From Tissierellia bacterium (GTDB taxonomy: Bacteria > Bacillota > Clostridia > Peptostreptococcales > Acidaminobacteraceae): 49,015 nt of DNA. Position 1 is the stretch's first letter, and each line of letters opens with the position of its first letter. The stretch spans positions 1 to 49,015 of the forward strand of contig JAAYOV010000078.1 of the NCBI GenBank assembly GCA_012520095.1. The letters are read 5' to 3'. The notes under the pieces are model-generated. The model saw only the letters and a list, made by a program, of their open reading frames with translations, searched no databases and was not told the origin of the DNA. The position numbers and the translations under genes are program-made. Shown in pieces: positions 1-8,173 of the stretch.

Positions 1-76
<76 letters not shown>

Positions 77-101
77 TTTAATTCTTCTCATCTTACGCTA
101 C

Positions 102-120
102 TTCAGTTTTCAACGTTCAT
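102..120 (-). promoter_or_regulatory. boxA-like antitermination element in rRNA leader
   Basis: On the minus strand the leader contains TGAACGTTGAAAACTGAAG, close to the Firmicutes rRNA leader/boxA signature (TGTTCTTTGAAAACTGAA), about 25-45 nt before the 16S start. It likely loads Nus factors for rRNA antitermination. The match is partial, so this is an inference from position and resemblance. Confidence 0.5.
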
Positions 121-146
121 GCGCCGCACTTCGCGACAACTTCTAT

Positions 147-175
147 ATCTTACATCATTTGGGCTTATATGTCAA
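147..175 (-). promoter_or_regulatory. rRNA operon promoter
   Basis: Minus-strand TTGACA (170-175), a 17-bp spacer and TAAGAT (147-152). The -35 matches the sigma-A consensus exactly and the -10 in four of six positions. Predicted start is near 140, giving a leader of about 65 nt before 16S. It lies between the HAD gene's terminator-like hairpin and the rRNA, as expected for an independent rrn promoter. Confidence 0.85.
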
Positions 176-186
176 CCCACTCTCAT

Positions 187-206
187 GAAACCCCCAAAAG
201 TGGGGC
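187..206 (-). terminator. Weak terminator-like hairpin after the pyr/HAD operon
   Basis: Minus-strand stem CCCCA-CTTT-TGGGG (192-205) followed by a short GTTT run. The stem is only 5 bp and the U-tract is poor. Its place between the HAD stop and the rrn promoter suggests it ends the pyr transcript, possibly inefficiently. Confidence 0.45.
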
Positions 207-237
207 TCCTATAATATATCTCATATGATCTAAGCGG

Positions 238-990
238 TCAAGGACTTTTTTCCGTTTTTTCCGCGCTCTCAAAATTAATTTTTCGAGATTTTGGATCTAT
301 GTGATAAATCATATCCTTTCTCTCGACAACGACACGCGTCCGGTCAAGAAGATCGCCATCTTCCAGGATTGAACGAAAGAGTTTGACATTGGGATTAATG
401 GCGACGGGATTACCTACCCTTCGAAACATCGAGAGATCTCCTGACGTATCACCATAGGCATAACTGTTCTCCAGGTCGATCGAGTATTTCTCTACCAATT
501 TATCCAGCGCCACCGACTTGTGGATATGGTCCCACATAGGCTGCACTTCTCCGGTAAAGCAGTTGTTTTTGACCTCATATTTACTGGCGCAATAATCCAT
601 CGCTTCGTATTTTTGTGCCATCCTTGAGATTAGAAAATCCGGACTCCCCGATATGAAGAAAATGCCGTGCCCGAGCGCCTGATGCCACTTAAGCTGATCG
701 CGGGTAAATACATACGTCTTCTCCCAGTTCTGCGCAATGACCTGATCGGCAATAAAATCTATAACGGAGGTGTGAATGCCCTCCAGAGAGTCCCTGTATG
801 CCGCTGATACTTCCAAAAGATATTCTTCATAGTCGCCCTTGCGTATCGCCCATTCCTGAAACGTGCTTCGGCCATGGGATATCCACACGCTCACATCCAG
901 CACTTCATATTTGATCAGCTTCTTAAAATGTTCGATGAGAAGCGAGTTTCGAAACAAAGTGCCATCCACATCGAAAAAGGCTCCGATCAT
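238..990 (-). CDS. HAD-superfamily hydrolase, subfamily IB (phosphoserine-phosphatase-like)
   Basis: A 250-residue cytoplasmic phosphatase-type protein. The nucleophile motif DVDGTL is at residues 7-12 (D7/D9), motif II is FISGSP in the middle, and the acidic metal motif GDTSGD is near residue 180, matching the HAD-IB (SerB-like) subfamily. The substrate cannot be told from sequence; these enzymes act on phosphoserine, phospholipid headgroup or other small phosphoesters. The ATG overlaps the pyrD stop by 4 nt and follows a GAGGAGG site, so it is the last gene of the pyrC-F-K-D operon. A role in nucleotide or phosphate metabolism is guilt by association only. The C-terminus is Lys/Glu-rich and unremarkable. 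Confidence 0.85.
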   Translation of the reverse strand: MIGAFFDVDGTLFRNSLLIEHFKKLIKYEVLDVSVWISHGRSTFQEWAIRKGDYEEYLLEVSAAYRDSLEGIHTSVIDFIADQVIAQNWEKTYVFTRDQLKWHQALGHGIFFISGSPDFLISRMAQKYEAMDYCASKYEVKNNCFTGEVQPMWDHIHKSVALDKLVEKYSIDLENSYAYGDTSGDLSMFRRVGNPVAINPNVKLFRSILEDGDLLDRTRVVVERKDMIYHIDPKSRKINFESAEKTEKSP

Positions 991-1913
991 GAAAATCCTC
1001 CTCTATGGGCCAGCCCGGTGATATGTTCCACACCCATCTTCTTCGCTCTGGTAAATGACTTAAGATATCTCAAAATCTCCACCGGCAAAAGCGGATTGGA
1101 AAACATCGCCGTTCCGACGGCAATCGCTGAGCTTCCGGCAAGAAGAAACTCCACTGCATCATCGCCTGAAGAAATCCCTCCCATCCCCAAAATAGGAACT
1201 TCAACCGCCTGATATACATCATAAACCTTTTTTAGAGCTAGGGGTTTGATGGCGGGGCCACTCATTCCCGCGCCAACCAAATGAAAGACGGGCCTTCCGC
1301 TCTGCACATCAATTGCCATCCCCGAAAATGTATTGACCAAGCTGATGGCATCGGCCCCTTCCTCTTGGCAAATTCTTGCCATATCGGCGATACTGGTCAC
1401 ATTCGGAGAAAGCTTGACGATCAGACACTTTGTCACGACGCTGCGGACGGCACGCACGGCACGTCGCAACATCTCTTTGTCAGTCCCAAACACCATTCCG
1501 CCTTCTTTTACATTCGGGCACGATACATTGAGCTCAATTGCATCGACGTCCTCTCTATTTAATATAGAAGAAAGCTCTCTGTACTCTTCTATCGTGTTGC
1601 CGTTAATATTGGCAATGATCTTCGTATCATACCTCCTCAGAAAGGGGATCTCTTCTCGAATAAAATGCTCCACTCCCGGATTTTGAAGACCGATGCTGTT
1701 GAGAAGACCCATGGGCGTCTCATGGAGCCGGGGCGGAGGATTTCCCTTTCTGGGCTCAAGTGTGATTCCCTTTACGCTGACGGCGCCAAGTATAGATAGA
1801 TCAAAAAACTGAGCAAACTCTCTTCCGCAGCCAAATGTTCCGGAAGCGACCGTGACCGGGTTTTTCAACTCAAGAGTCCCTATGGTTGTCCTTAAAAGCG
1901 TATTTACTCCCAC
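987..1913 (-). CDS. pyrD: Dihydroorotate dehydrogenase B, catalytic subunit
   Basis: Oxidises dihydroorotate to orotate, the fourth step of de novo UMP synthesis, with FMN in a TIM barrel. The class 1 motif NVSCPN (about residues 129-134) holds the catalytic Cys132, and GMGGISSG near the C-terminus fits the FMN phosphate site. At 308 residues it is the normal length for type 1B enzymes, which pass electrons through PyrK to NAD+; pyrK is directly upstream with a 10-nt overlap. The start is GTG at 1913, 5 nt after a GAGAGGAG site. It is cytosolic and probably forms a PyrD2PyrK2 heterotetramer. Confidence 0.96.
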   Translation of the reverse strand: MGVNTLLRTTIGTLELKNPVTVASGTFGCGREFAQFFDLSILGAVSVKGITLEPRKGNPPPRLHETPMGLLNSIGLQNPGVEHFIREEIPFLRRYDTKIIANINGNTIEEYRELSSILNREDVDAIELNVSCPNVKEGGMVFGTDKEMLRRAVRAVRSVVTKCLIVKLSPNVTSIADMARICQEEGADAISLVNTFSGMAIDVQSGRPVFHLVGAGMSGPAIKPLALKKVYDVYQAVEVPILGMGGISSGDDAVEFLLAGSSAIAVGTAMFSNPLLPVEILRYLKSFTRAKKMGVEHITGLAHRGGFS

Positions 1914-2647
1914 GCCAACTCCTCTCCCCTAAAAACAGGACCGTCAGAGCAGACCTTCTTATACACTGTCCCTGAATTGTTTTTGACCGGCACCGCACAA
2001 CCTATGCACGCGCCGATGCCGCATGCCATCTTTTCCTCGAGGCTGAGCTGGGATGGAACACCCGCTTCCATACACATGCTTCGGACTGCCTTCAGCATGG
2101 GCAGAGGACCGCAAGCAAAGACCTCCACTCCCTCTTGCAAAACCTCCTTCAACAGATCTGTCACAAAGCCCGGCTCCTTCGTCTCTCGGTGTATGCGCAA
2201 ATTTGTCTTCTTAAATAATTTGGCAGGCTCACACTCATCGCGAAAGCCGAGCAGGCACAGATAATCGCGGCCTTGTGCATCCAGTTCTTGACTCAATCCA
2301 AGAAGTGGGGCAATGCCGACGCCGCCCCCGATGAGCAGCGCTTTATTCTGCCCGCTTGTATCAAACCCTTTTCCCAGAGGTCCCATGACGCTTAGGCAAT
2401 CTCCCGGAGAGCTTTTGCGAAGTCGTTTTGTCATCTTGCCTACTTCCTTGATCAAGAGCAGAATCTCCCGTTGCGTCTGCGAGGCAACACTAAAGGGCCG
2501 ACGAAGGAGGTCCGGGCTGTTTTGGTCCATGACGCTGACAAACTGTCCCGGAGAAAACACCATATTCTCAGGCCTTTCAAGGATTATTCGATAATATTCC
2601 TCCCCTAAATCACAAACCGACAAGATCTTACTTGTAACGCACTGCAT
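1904..2647 (-). CDS. pyrK: Dihydroorotate dehydrogenase B, electron-transfer subunit
   Basis: Partner of PyrD that carries electrons from FMN through a [2Fe-2S] cluster and FAD to NAD+. The ferredoxin-reductase fold is visible: RPFSVAS (about 50-56) for FAD, GGGVGIAPLLGL (about 107-118) for NAD, and a C-terminal cluster motif C209-x4-C214-x2-C217-x15-C233. Its 247 residues are close to family length. It overlaps pyrF by 20 nt and pyrD by 10 nt, so the three are translationally coupled. A GAAGGAGG site precedes the ATG. Confidence 0.95.
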   Translation of the reverse strand: MQCVTSKILSVCDLGEEYYRIILERPENMVFSPGQFVSVMDQNSPDLLRRPFSVASQTQREILLLIKEVGKMTKRLRKSSPGDCLSVMGPLGKGFDTSGQNKALLIGGGVGIAPLLGLSQELDAQGRDYLCLLGFRDECEPAKLFKKTNLRIHRETKEPGFVTDLLKEVLQEGVEVFACGPLPMLKAVRSMCMEAGVPSQLSLEEKMACGIGACIGCAVPVKNNSGTVYKKVCSDGPVFRGEELAWE

Positions 2648-3476
2648 TGATGGCCTCCTTCATCTCCAGCGCCGCTGCCCTGCTCGCTTCTTTCCAAGGA
2701 AGATGTGACTTCTTATAAGCATAGAGAATCCCCCTGGACGAATTGACGATCGCGCGACATCCGTCTTCTCCGAAGGCACCCTGCAGATCGCTCGCCATTC
2801 CTCCCTGTGCGCCATATCCCGGAATCAAAAACATTCTCTTCGGCATCCGCTTTCGGAGTTTTTTTAACTCTGCCGGGTGAGTAGCGCCCGCCACGGCGCC
2901 GAGCGTATTGAATTCATCCGGCTGCTCGACATAATCGAGAACTTCGACCATTTTTTCATACACCGGTTGGCCTTCGACCCTCAGATCCTGCAATTGAGAC
3001 GAGGAAGGATTGGACGTTTTCACGAGCACAAAGACTCCTCCTTGTGTATTTCTTGCCGCCTCATAAAATGGAAAAATTCCGTCACTTCCAAGATATCCGT
3101 TGACCGTCAGCGCATCGCTGAAGAAATCACCCTCCCGGCTAAAAAAAGCCTTTGCATACGCCTCAGCTGTCGAACCGATATCCCCTCTCTTTGCATCCAT
3201 TACAAGAAACAGCCCCGCATCACGAATAATGGAGCCGATCTCCTTCAGAGCGCGAAGCCCTCCGAGACCGTACTGCTCAAAAAAAGCGATCTGAGGTTTT
3301 ATTGCCACAGCATGCGGAGCCACACTCTCAACGATTCCCTGAGAAAAAGTCACCAGTTTTTCTTCCACACTTTGAGCGCTGCATCGGATCTCATCCGGAA
3401 ATGAATCAATCACCGGGTCGAGCCCGACACAGACACAGGTGTCTTTTTGTTTTATCAAATCAACGAGTGCTTTCAT
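2628..3476 (-). CDS. pyrF: Orotidine 5'-phosphate decarboxylase, type 2
   Basis: Decarboxylates OMP to UMP, the last step of the pathway. The catalytic charged network is MDAKRGDIGST (D94, K96, D99). The long 282-residue form and the VCVGLDP start belong to the PyrF type 2 subfamily rather than the shorter Bacillus type. I place the start at ATG 3476, because the GGGAGGTG ribosome site at about 3483-3490 would be inside the protein if the upstream in-frame GTG (3491) were used. The gene overlaps the 3' end of pyrC by 17 nt. Confidence 0.94.
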   Translation of the reverse strand: MKALVDLIKQKDTCVCVGLDPVIDSFPDEIRCSAQSVEEKLVTFSQGIVESVAPHAVAIKPQIAFFEQYGLGGLRALKEIGSIIRDAGLFLVMDAKRGDIGSTAEAYAKAFFSREGDFFSDALTVNGYLGSDGIFPFYEAARNTQGGVFVLVKTSNPSSSQLQDLRVEGQPVYEKMVEVLDYVEQPDEFNTLGAVAGATHPAELKKLRKRMPKRMFLIPGYGAQGGMASDLQGAFGEDGCRAIVNSSRGILYAYKKSHLPWKEASRAAALEMKEAINAVRYK

Positions 3477-4728
3477 ACACCCACCTCCCACTTACCATCG
3501 TGGCTATTACTTTTCCTCTCAACTTTACACCGTTTAAAGGTGTGTTCTTGCCCTTTGAAACGAGCTCTTCCCTCTGAAGAATCCACTCTTCATCCGGATC
3601 CAGAAGAACCAGGTCGGCAGGATAACCCTTTTCAATTTTTCCTTCTTTTAGACCCGCTACCTCAGCCGGTTTTTCACTCATAAGCCTCAGAAGTTTCGGG
3701 AGCTTCAATTCGCCCGTTTTAACCAAATATGTGTTCCCGAGCGCAAAGGCAAGCTCCAGCCCCGTGAAACCAAAGGAGGCCTCCCCCATAGGTAACCGCT
3801 TGCTCTCTTCATCATGCGGAGCGTGATCCGTTGCGATGATGTCAATCACTCCACTTCTCAGCCCTTCAATCAGAGCCGTGCGATCCTCTTGAGTTCGAAT
3901 GGGGGGATTGACCTTGGCAAGAGTTCCCGCTTTGACAAGAATGTCTTCCGTCAAAGAAAAATGATGTGGACATACTTCTGCAGAGACGTTGAGGCCCTTC
4001 CTCTTTGCCTCTCTGATGAGATCGACGGATTCTTTTGTGCTGAGGTGGCAAAAATGAAGCTTTGCTCCCGGATACCGCTCGAAAAGAGCGAGATCCCTTT
4101 CAATCATCTTCCACTCCGACTCGGACGGGATACCATCGACACAAAAAGCTTCCGCATATTTCCCTCGATGGACAGAGCCGGTACTAAAATAGGACTTATC
4201 TTCTTCATGAACGGCTAGAAACCCACCCAGCGCACCGATGCGCTCGAGAGCTTCGATCATCTTATCTTCTGTTGCTATCGGCGCTCCGTCATCCGAGAAA
4301 AAGCGACATCCTTCTTGCGCCATTTCTTCTATATCTGAAAAAACTTCGCCGGCAATCGAACGTGTAACACTTCCATACAGGGTGACAGGGACAACAGAAG
4401 CCTTCGACAACTCTCGAATCATGAGATAATGCTCTTTTGAATCAGGGGAAGGAGATGTGTTGGGCATAGCAAATACATGCGTAAATCCTCCTACGGCAGC
4501 CGCTCTCCCCTCCGTTCGAAAGGTTCCTTTATGCTCTGCGCCGGGCTCACGCATATGTACATGCAAATCGATGAATCCCGGAGCGAGGACAAGGCCGTTT
4601 GCGTCATAGACATCGTCACCGGAAAGTTCCCTGCCCCAGCATTCAATATGACCGTCAGAAATTTTCACATCTGCAAAAATGAGATCTTCCACTTCCGGAA
4701 GCAGTATTCTCGCATTTTTAATGAGCAT
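3460..4728 (-). CDS. pyrC: Dihydroorotase (class I)
   Basis: Closes carbamoyl-aspartate to dihydroorotate. The amidohydrolase zinc ligands are all present: HVH (H56, H58), D147 region (SDDG), H174 (VHEE), H228 (CHLS) and D301 (ATDHAPH). The 422-residue length and FIDLHVHMREPG motif identify class I, and the full set of ligands argues for an active enzyme rather than an inactive PyrX-type partner. It is the first gene of the minus-strand pyr operon, divergent from pyrBI across 192 bp. The ATG at 4728 follows AGGAGG. I could not find a convincing promoter on this strand. Confidence 0.95.
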   Translation of the reverse strand: MLIKNARILLPEVEDLIFADVKISDGHIECWGRELSGDDVYDANGLVLAPGFIDLHVHMREPGAEHKGTFRTEGRAAAVGGFTHVFAMPNTSPSPDSKEHYLMIRELSKASVVPVTLYGSVTRSIAGEVFSDIEEMAQEGCRFFSDDGAPIATEDKMIEALERIGALGGFLAVHEEDKSYFSTGSVHRGKYAEAFCVDGIPSESEWKMIERDLALFERYPGAKLHFCHLSTKESVDLIREAKRKGLNVSAEVCPHHFSLTEDILVKAGTLAKVNPPIRTQEDRTALIEGLRSGVIDIIATDHAPHDEESKRLPMGEASFGFTGLELAFALGNTYLVKTGELKLPKLLRLMSEKPAEVAGLKEGKIEKGYPADLVLLDPDEEWILQREELVSKGKNTPLNGVKLRGKVIATMVSGRWVYESTR

Positions 4729-4776
4729 GAGATCCTCCTATGTAGTATTAGTCTATCAGAGCCTCGTCGCTTCGTC

Positions 4777-4805
4777 TTGTATTTTTTTGTTTACTCTGTT
4801 ATTCT
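4777..4805 (+). promoter_or_regulatory. Candidate pyrBI promoter
   Basis: TTGTAT (4777-4782), a 17-bp spacer and TATTCT (4800-4805). The match is modest (three and four of six). The predicted start near 4812 would put the following PyrR-like hairpin (4817) almost at the 5' end of the transcript, which supports the assignment. Confidence 0.4.
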
Positions 4806-4816
4806 TTTAGCGGAAA

Positions 4817-4882
4817 CCTTTAACCTGGACCCGGAGAGTGCAGAAAGGATTCGTACATTTTCTGCGCGGCAGATTTTTTTTT
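4817..4882 (+). promoter_or_regulatory. PyrR-type transcription attenuator upstream of pyrBI
   Basis: Three mutually exclusive RNA structures are visible. (1) Binding-loop candidate: lower stem CCTTT 4817-4821 with AAAGG 4844-4848, a 5' bulge AAC, upper stem CTGGAC 4825-4830 with GTGCAG 4838-4843 (one G-G mismatch), and loop CCGGAGA containing the PyrR hexaloop pattern CNGNGA. (2) Antiterminator: GCAGAAA 4840-4846 with TTTCTGC 4859-4865. (3) Terminator: TCTGC 4861-4865, loop GCG, GCAGA 4869-4873, then nine T (4874-4882). In Bacillus, UMP-bound PyrR stabilises the first structure and so favours termination. No pyrR gene is in the window. Confidence 0.7.
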
Positions 4883-4920
4883 GCCCTTTAACCTTACTCT
4901 GTGAAGTAGAAAGGAAATTT

Positions 4921-5844
4921 ATGCGCCACCTAATCCAACCCGAAGACCTGAGTAATCAGGAGTTTATGGACTTGATTGAAACGGCATCCCATATCCTTGC
5001 TCATCCCGAGTTGTATAAAGAACGAGCAAAAGGAAAAATACTTGCAAGCCTATTCTTTGAGCCCTCCACACGAACAAAGTTTAGTTTCGACGCGGCGATG
5101 CTTCGCTTAGGCGGAGAAGTCATCGGTTTTTCAGACAGTCAGAGCACCTCTTCACAAAAAGGAGAAAGTCTGGCTGATACGATCCGCATTATGAGCGGAT
5201 TTGCCGACATCATCGCCATGCGTCATCCCTTAGAAGGGGCGAGTCTACTTGCTTCCAAGACTTCAAGAGTTCCGGTCATCAACGGCGGTGACGGCGGCCA
5301 TCAGCATCCGACTCAAGCCTTGACGGATCTCTTCACCATCTATCATTACAAAAAGAAGCTCAGCGGACACAAGATCGCCCTGATCGGCGATCTCAGGTAT
5401 GGCCGCACAGTCCACTCACTTATCAAAACGCTGGCGCGCTTTAAGGTGGATAGCTTCTATCTCGTTTCTCCCGAGGAACTCTCCATGCCCCGACACATAC
5501 TCGATTGGATGCAGGCCAATTATCCCGACATCCATATTTATGTCCTCCATGACATGGAACCCGCCCTCAGGGACTGTGATATTTTGTATATGACTCGCAT
5601 CCAAAAAGAGCGTTTCTTTAATGAGGCAGACTATCTCAAACTCAAAAACTCATATCTCCTCGACGCCGAAAAAATGCAGTTAGCAAAAAAGGACGCCATC
5701 TTGATGCACCCCCTGCCTAGGGTCAATGAGATTTCGATCGATCTCGACAATGACCCGCGATCGGTCTATTTTGAACAGGCAGCCATGGGAATGTATATTC
5801 GCATGGCACTCATACTAAAACTTTTGGAGGAGTGTGATGATTAA
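4921..5844 (+). CDS. pyrB: Aspartate carbamoyltransferase, catalytic chain
   Basis: Condenses carbamoyl phosphate with aspartate, the committed step of pyrimidine synthesis. The carbamoyl-phosphate motif FEPSTRT is at about residues 46-52, with HPTQALTD in the middle and the aspartate-site motif HPLPRVNEI near the C-terminus. The 307-residue length is typical. The reading frame stays open upstream, but ATG 4921 is the start because it aligns with family N-termini, follows the AGAAAGGAAAT site, and lies beyond the attenuator. It overlaps pyrI by 8 nt, so a PyrB6PyrI6-type holoenzyme is likely. Confidence 0.95.
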   Translation: MRHLIQPEDLSNQEFMDLIETASHILAHPELYKERAKGKILASLFFEPSTRTKFSFDAAMLRLGGEVIGFSDSQSTSSQKGESLADTIRIMSGFADIIAMRHPLEGASLLASKTSRVPVINGGDGGHQHPTQALTDLFTIYHYKKKLSGHKIALIGDLRYGRTVHSLIKTLARFKVDSFYLVSPEELSMPRHILDWMQANYPDIHIYVLHDMEPALRDCDILYMTRIQKERFFNEADYLKLKNSYLLDAEKMQLAKKDAILMHPLPRVNEISIDLDNDPRSVYFEQAAMGMYIRMALILKLLEECDD

Positions 5845-6268
5845 TGTCTCAGGAATCGAAAACGGTATCGTGATCGATCATATTCCCGCAGGAAAAGGCT
5901 GGAAGATATTCCAAAAACTCAATCTCAATACTATCGAAACACCGGTCGTCCTCTTGATGGGCGTACGTTCCACTCGCATGGGACAAAAGGACATTATTAA
6001 AATCGAGGGGCGCTGGGATGTCGATCTCAAATTGCTCGCTCTCATCGACCCGGACATCACCACCTCCCGCATCGTCGACGGAAAAGTCGTTCTTAAGAAA
6101 TCTATGGAAGTGCCGCAAAAAGTAAAAGGTCTTTTTGAGTGCGCCAACCCCCGCTGTGTGAGCCATATCGATCAGCAGGCAATACCGGAATTCACACTCG
6201 TGCGCAGCAACGGCGCTCTCCACTACCAATGCAATTACTGTGACGAGGTCACAAGATACAGTTTATAA
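5837..6268 (+). CDS. pyrI: Aspartate carbamoyltransferase, regulatory chain
   Basis: Allosteric subunit that binds nucleotide effectors and links PyrB trimers. At 143 residues it has the N-terminal nucleotide-binding domain and a C-terminal zinc domain with Cys102, 107, 132 and 135 (C-x4-C ... C-x2-C), exactly the family pattern. I choose ATG 5837 (6 nt after GGAGG 5826-5830) over GTG 5834. PyrI is absent from Bacillus but found in clostridia and proteobacteria. Its presence implies feedback control of the enzyme in addition to the leader attenuator. Confidence 0.95.
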   Translation: MINVSGIENGIVIDHIPAGKGWKIFQKLNLNTIETPVVLLMGVRSTRMGQKDIIKIEGRWDVDLKLLALIDPDITTSRIVDGKVVLKKSMEVPQKVKGLFECANPRCVSHIDQQAIPEFTLVRSNGALHYQCNYCDEVTRYSL

Positions 6269-6285
6269 ACACATACTTGTCATAC

Positions 6286-6320
6286 AGCTGCACCTTCTGA
6301 AAAGGATGTGCAGCTTTTTT
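6286..6320 (+). terminator. Terminator of pyrBI
   Basis: Perfect 8-bp stem AGCTGCAC (6286-6293) with GTGCAGCT (6308-6315), 14-nt loop, followed by six T. It begins 17 nt after the pyrI stop. The opposite strand has no U-tract, so it acts only on pyrBI. Confidence 0.88.
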
Positions 6321-6413
6321 GTCACCTCTGTTGCGACACAGTCAAGCAAAACGCTCCATAAATGAAAGAATAGCTTCATCATTTGTTTTCACGCCACTTT
6401 CCGAACACGATCA

Positions 6414-7061
6414 CTAGTACTCCGCTCCCTCCGGCGACCGAATATCTGTTTTGCAATGGATGATCGTCTCGATACAGATCTCAAGACCTCGCACGATCTT
6501 CTCCAACTCAAGCGATGGCGCGCCCGGATTTTGCTGTAATTGAGCAGGAATAAACGGCACATGAATGAATCCGCCACGAATACCTTCCTTTGTCTGAAGG
6601 TGGTGCAGCAAGCCATACATAATATAATTGCAAACATAAGTCCCCGCAGTATTTGACAGCATGGCCGGCAATCCCGCTTTTCTCATTGCTAAAACCATAG
6701 CTTTTACAGGCAGTGTCGAGAAATAGGCCGTCTCGCCGTCTTCCGCTATAGGCTCATCTATGGGCTGCTGACCTGCATTGTCGGGAATCCTTGCATCCAT
6801 TATGTTGATTGCCACTCGCTCGGGAGTCATCTCCGCCCTGCCTCCCGCCTGTCCGACACACAACACGGCATCGGGCATCAGTGAATCGATCGTTTTTTTG
6901 AGCACTTGGAGACTCTCTCCAAACACCGTGGGCAGAAGCAGTCTGTGAATTTGCACTTCTTGAATATGAGACGGCAGCATCTGCACAGCCAATTCGGACG
7001 GATTGATACGCTCCGAACCAAAAGCATCAAACGCAGTGACCAAAACAGATCGTCGATTCAT
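6414..7061 (-). CDS. pcp: Pyrrolidone-carboxylate peptidase (pyroglutamyl-peptidase I)
   Basis: Cytosolic C15 cysteine peptidase that removes N-terminal pyroglutamate from peptides. The triad is visible: Glu81 in PERVAIN, Cys144 in NTAGTYVCN and His167 in GFIHVPF. The 215-residue length is standard. The ATG at 7061 follows TAGGAGG. The gene lies just downstream of rpsI behind a strong terminator and has no obvious promoter of its own in the 52-nt gap, so it may depend on readthrough. It has no evident link to its neighbours. Confidence 0.95.
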   Translation of the reverse strand: MNRRSVLVTAFDAFGSERINPSELAVQMLPSHIQEVQIHRLLLPTVFGESLQVLKKTIDSLMPDAVLCVGQAGGRAEMTPERVAINIMDARIPDNAGQQPIDEPIAEDGETAYFSTLPVKAMVLAMRKAGLPAMLSNTAGTYVCNYIMYGLLHHLQTKEGIRGGFIHVPFIPAQLQQNPGAPSLELEKIVRGLEICIETIIHCKTDIRSPEGAEY

Positions 7062-7083
7062 TTTTCCTCCTAAAACTGTCGCA

Positions 7084-7109
7084 CAAAAAAAGCAGGCATC
7101 GGCCTGCTT
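7084..7109 (-). terminator. Terminator after rplM-rpsI
   Basis: Minus-strand stem AAGCAGGC (7109-7102), loop CGAT, GCCTGCTT (7097-7090), then a run of T. An 8-bp GC-rich stem with a good U-tract starts only a few nt after the rpsI stop at 7114. Confidence 0.9.
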
Positions 7110-7113
7110 CTTC

Positions 7114-7503
7114 TTAGCGTTTTGAGAATTGTGGGGACTTGCGTGCTTTTTTCAGTCCGTATTTCTTTCGCTCTTTCATGCGGGAATCTCTGGTGAGATA
7201 ACCCGCTTTTTTAAGTACCGGCTTTAATTCCTCATCACTTTTGACCAAAGCACGGCTGATTCCGTGGCGAATCGCTCCGGCCTGACCGGTGAAGCCGCCG
7301 CCTTTGACGTTCACAAGCACGTCATACAATCCGATTGTATTGGTCATCTCAAGGGGGCGCTTAATTTCCTGAATGAGTATTTCATATCCGAAGTACTTAT
7401 CCACCGGGCGCTTGTTGACGACGATCTTTCCCGTTCCCGGAACGAGGCGAACGCGCGCAATGGACTTTTTTCTTCTACCTGTACCTTGATACTGGCTGGG
7501 CAT
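7114..7503 (-). CDS. rpsI: 30S ribosomal protein S9
   Basis: 129 residues with the typical [14 protein letters not shown] start, [15 protein letters not shown] in the middle, and a basic C-terminal tail ending in KSPQFSKR that reaches the P-site tRNA. It follows rplM by 8 nt, the universal L13-S9 pair, and is closed by a strong terminator. Confidence 0.98.
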   Translation of the reverse strand: MPSQYQGTGRRKKSIARVRLVPGTGKIVVNKRPVDKYFGYEILIQEIKRPLEMTNTIGLYDVLVNVKGGGFTGQAGAIRHGISRALVKSDEELKPVLKKAGYLTRDSRMKERKKYGLKKARKSPQFSKR

Positions 7504-7511
7504 TCTTCCTC

Positions 7512-7940
7512 CTATAAATCCAAGGTCTGGGGCTGCTGAGCAGCATGCGTGTGTTCAGGGCCTGCGAAGACGCGCAGTTTTTTAAGCATTGCACGTCCTA
7601 GAGAATTCTTTGGCATCATGCCTTTAACAGCAAGATACACGATCTTCTCAGGTTGGCGCTTCATCATCTCAGAAAAGTTTCTCTCTTTGAGTCCTCCAAG
7701 ATATCCGCTATGCCATCGGTACATTTTATCTTGTTTTTTATTACCGGTGACATGAATTTTTTCGGCATTGATTACGATGACATAGTCACCCGTATCTACA
7801 TGGGGGGTGTAGATCGGTTTATGCTTTCCTCGCAAAATGGACGCAATCTGGCTGGCCAGTCTGCCGAGCGTCTTGCCTTCGGCATCTACGACATACCACT
7901 GTCGTTGCACTTCCGCAGGCTTAGCTACAAATGTCTTCAT
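7512..7940 (-). CDS. rplM: 50S ribosomal protein L13
   Basis: 142 residues beginning [11 protein letters not shown], with [14 protein letters not shown] and the conserved [13 protein letters not shown] motif. An upstream in-frame extension exists, but ATG 7940 matches family N-termini and follows GGGAGG. L13 is an early assembly protein of the large subunit. In most Firmicutes rplM follows truA directly; here a two-component locus separates them and rplM has its own promoter. Confidence 0.98.
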   Translation of the reverse strand: MKTFVAKPAEVQRQWYVVDAEGKTLGRLASQIASILRGKHKPIYTPHVDTGDYVIVINAEKIHVTGNKKQDKMYRWHSGYLGGLKERNFSEMMKRQPEKIVYLAVKGMMPKNSLGRAMLKKLRVFAGPEHTHAAQQPQTLDL

Positions 7941-7995
7941 GTGTCTAATTCCTCCCTGGTTGATTGGGGGCTGGGAAAATTGATTACCATCAGCC

Positions 7996-8024
7996 ATTTT
8001 ATCGATATAACGACTGAATGTCAA
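7996..8024 (-). promoter_or_regulatory. rplM-rpsI promoter
   Basis: Minus-strand TTGACA (8019-8024), 17-bp spacer, TAAAAT (7996-8001): near-consensus sigma-A. Start predicted near 7989, giving a leader of about 50 nt before the rplM ATG. It fits the separation of rplM-rpsI from the superoperon. Confidence 0.85.
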
Positions 8025-8122
8025 GATGTTTCTCAACATCATCACCTTCTAATGATGGTGAATGATCATATGGTTTTCGGCGCTGCGCGACAAGTATCAT
8101 CAGATAATTGTGTCACGAGATA

Positions 8123-8152
8123 TTGATCATGCATCACTTCTGCGTGTATCAT
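8123..8152 (+). promoter_or_regulatory. Candidate response-regulator promoter
   Basis: TTGATC (8123-8128), 18-bp spacer, TATCAT (8147-8152). Four and five of six consensus bases. Predicted start near 8159, giving a very short leader of about 15 nt that just contains the AAGGAG site (8163-8168). It diverges from the rplM promoter about 100 bp away. Confidence 0.55.
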
Positions 8153-8173
8153 AAATATATGCAAGGAGATATC

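Noticed and set aside
4729-4820. A PyrR-like element or promoter for pyrC on the minus strand (a GACGAGGCTCTG segment resembles part of the consensus)
   Set aside because: The loop and stem pattern could not be completed and no terminator follows. No -35/-10 pair was convincing.
4477-4920. Long upstream extension of the pyrB frame that would give a 455-residue protein
   Set aside because: The extension runs antisense through pyrC and across the attenuator; family alignment and the ribosome site fix the start at 4921.
7969-7995. L13 leader-type stem GGCTG/CAGCC before rplM
   Set aside because: The 5' half lies between the -10 box and the predicted start, so most of it would not be transcribed from the visible promoter.
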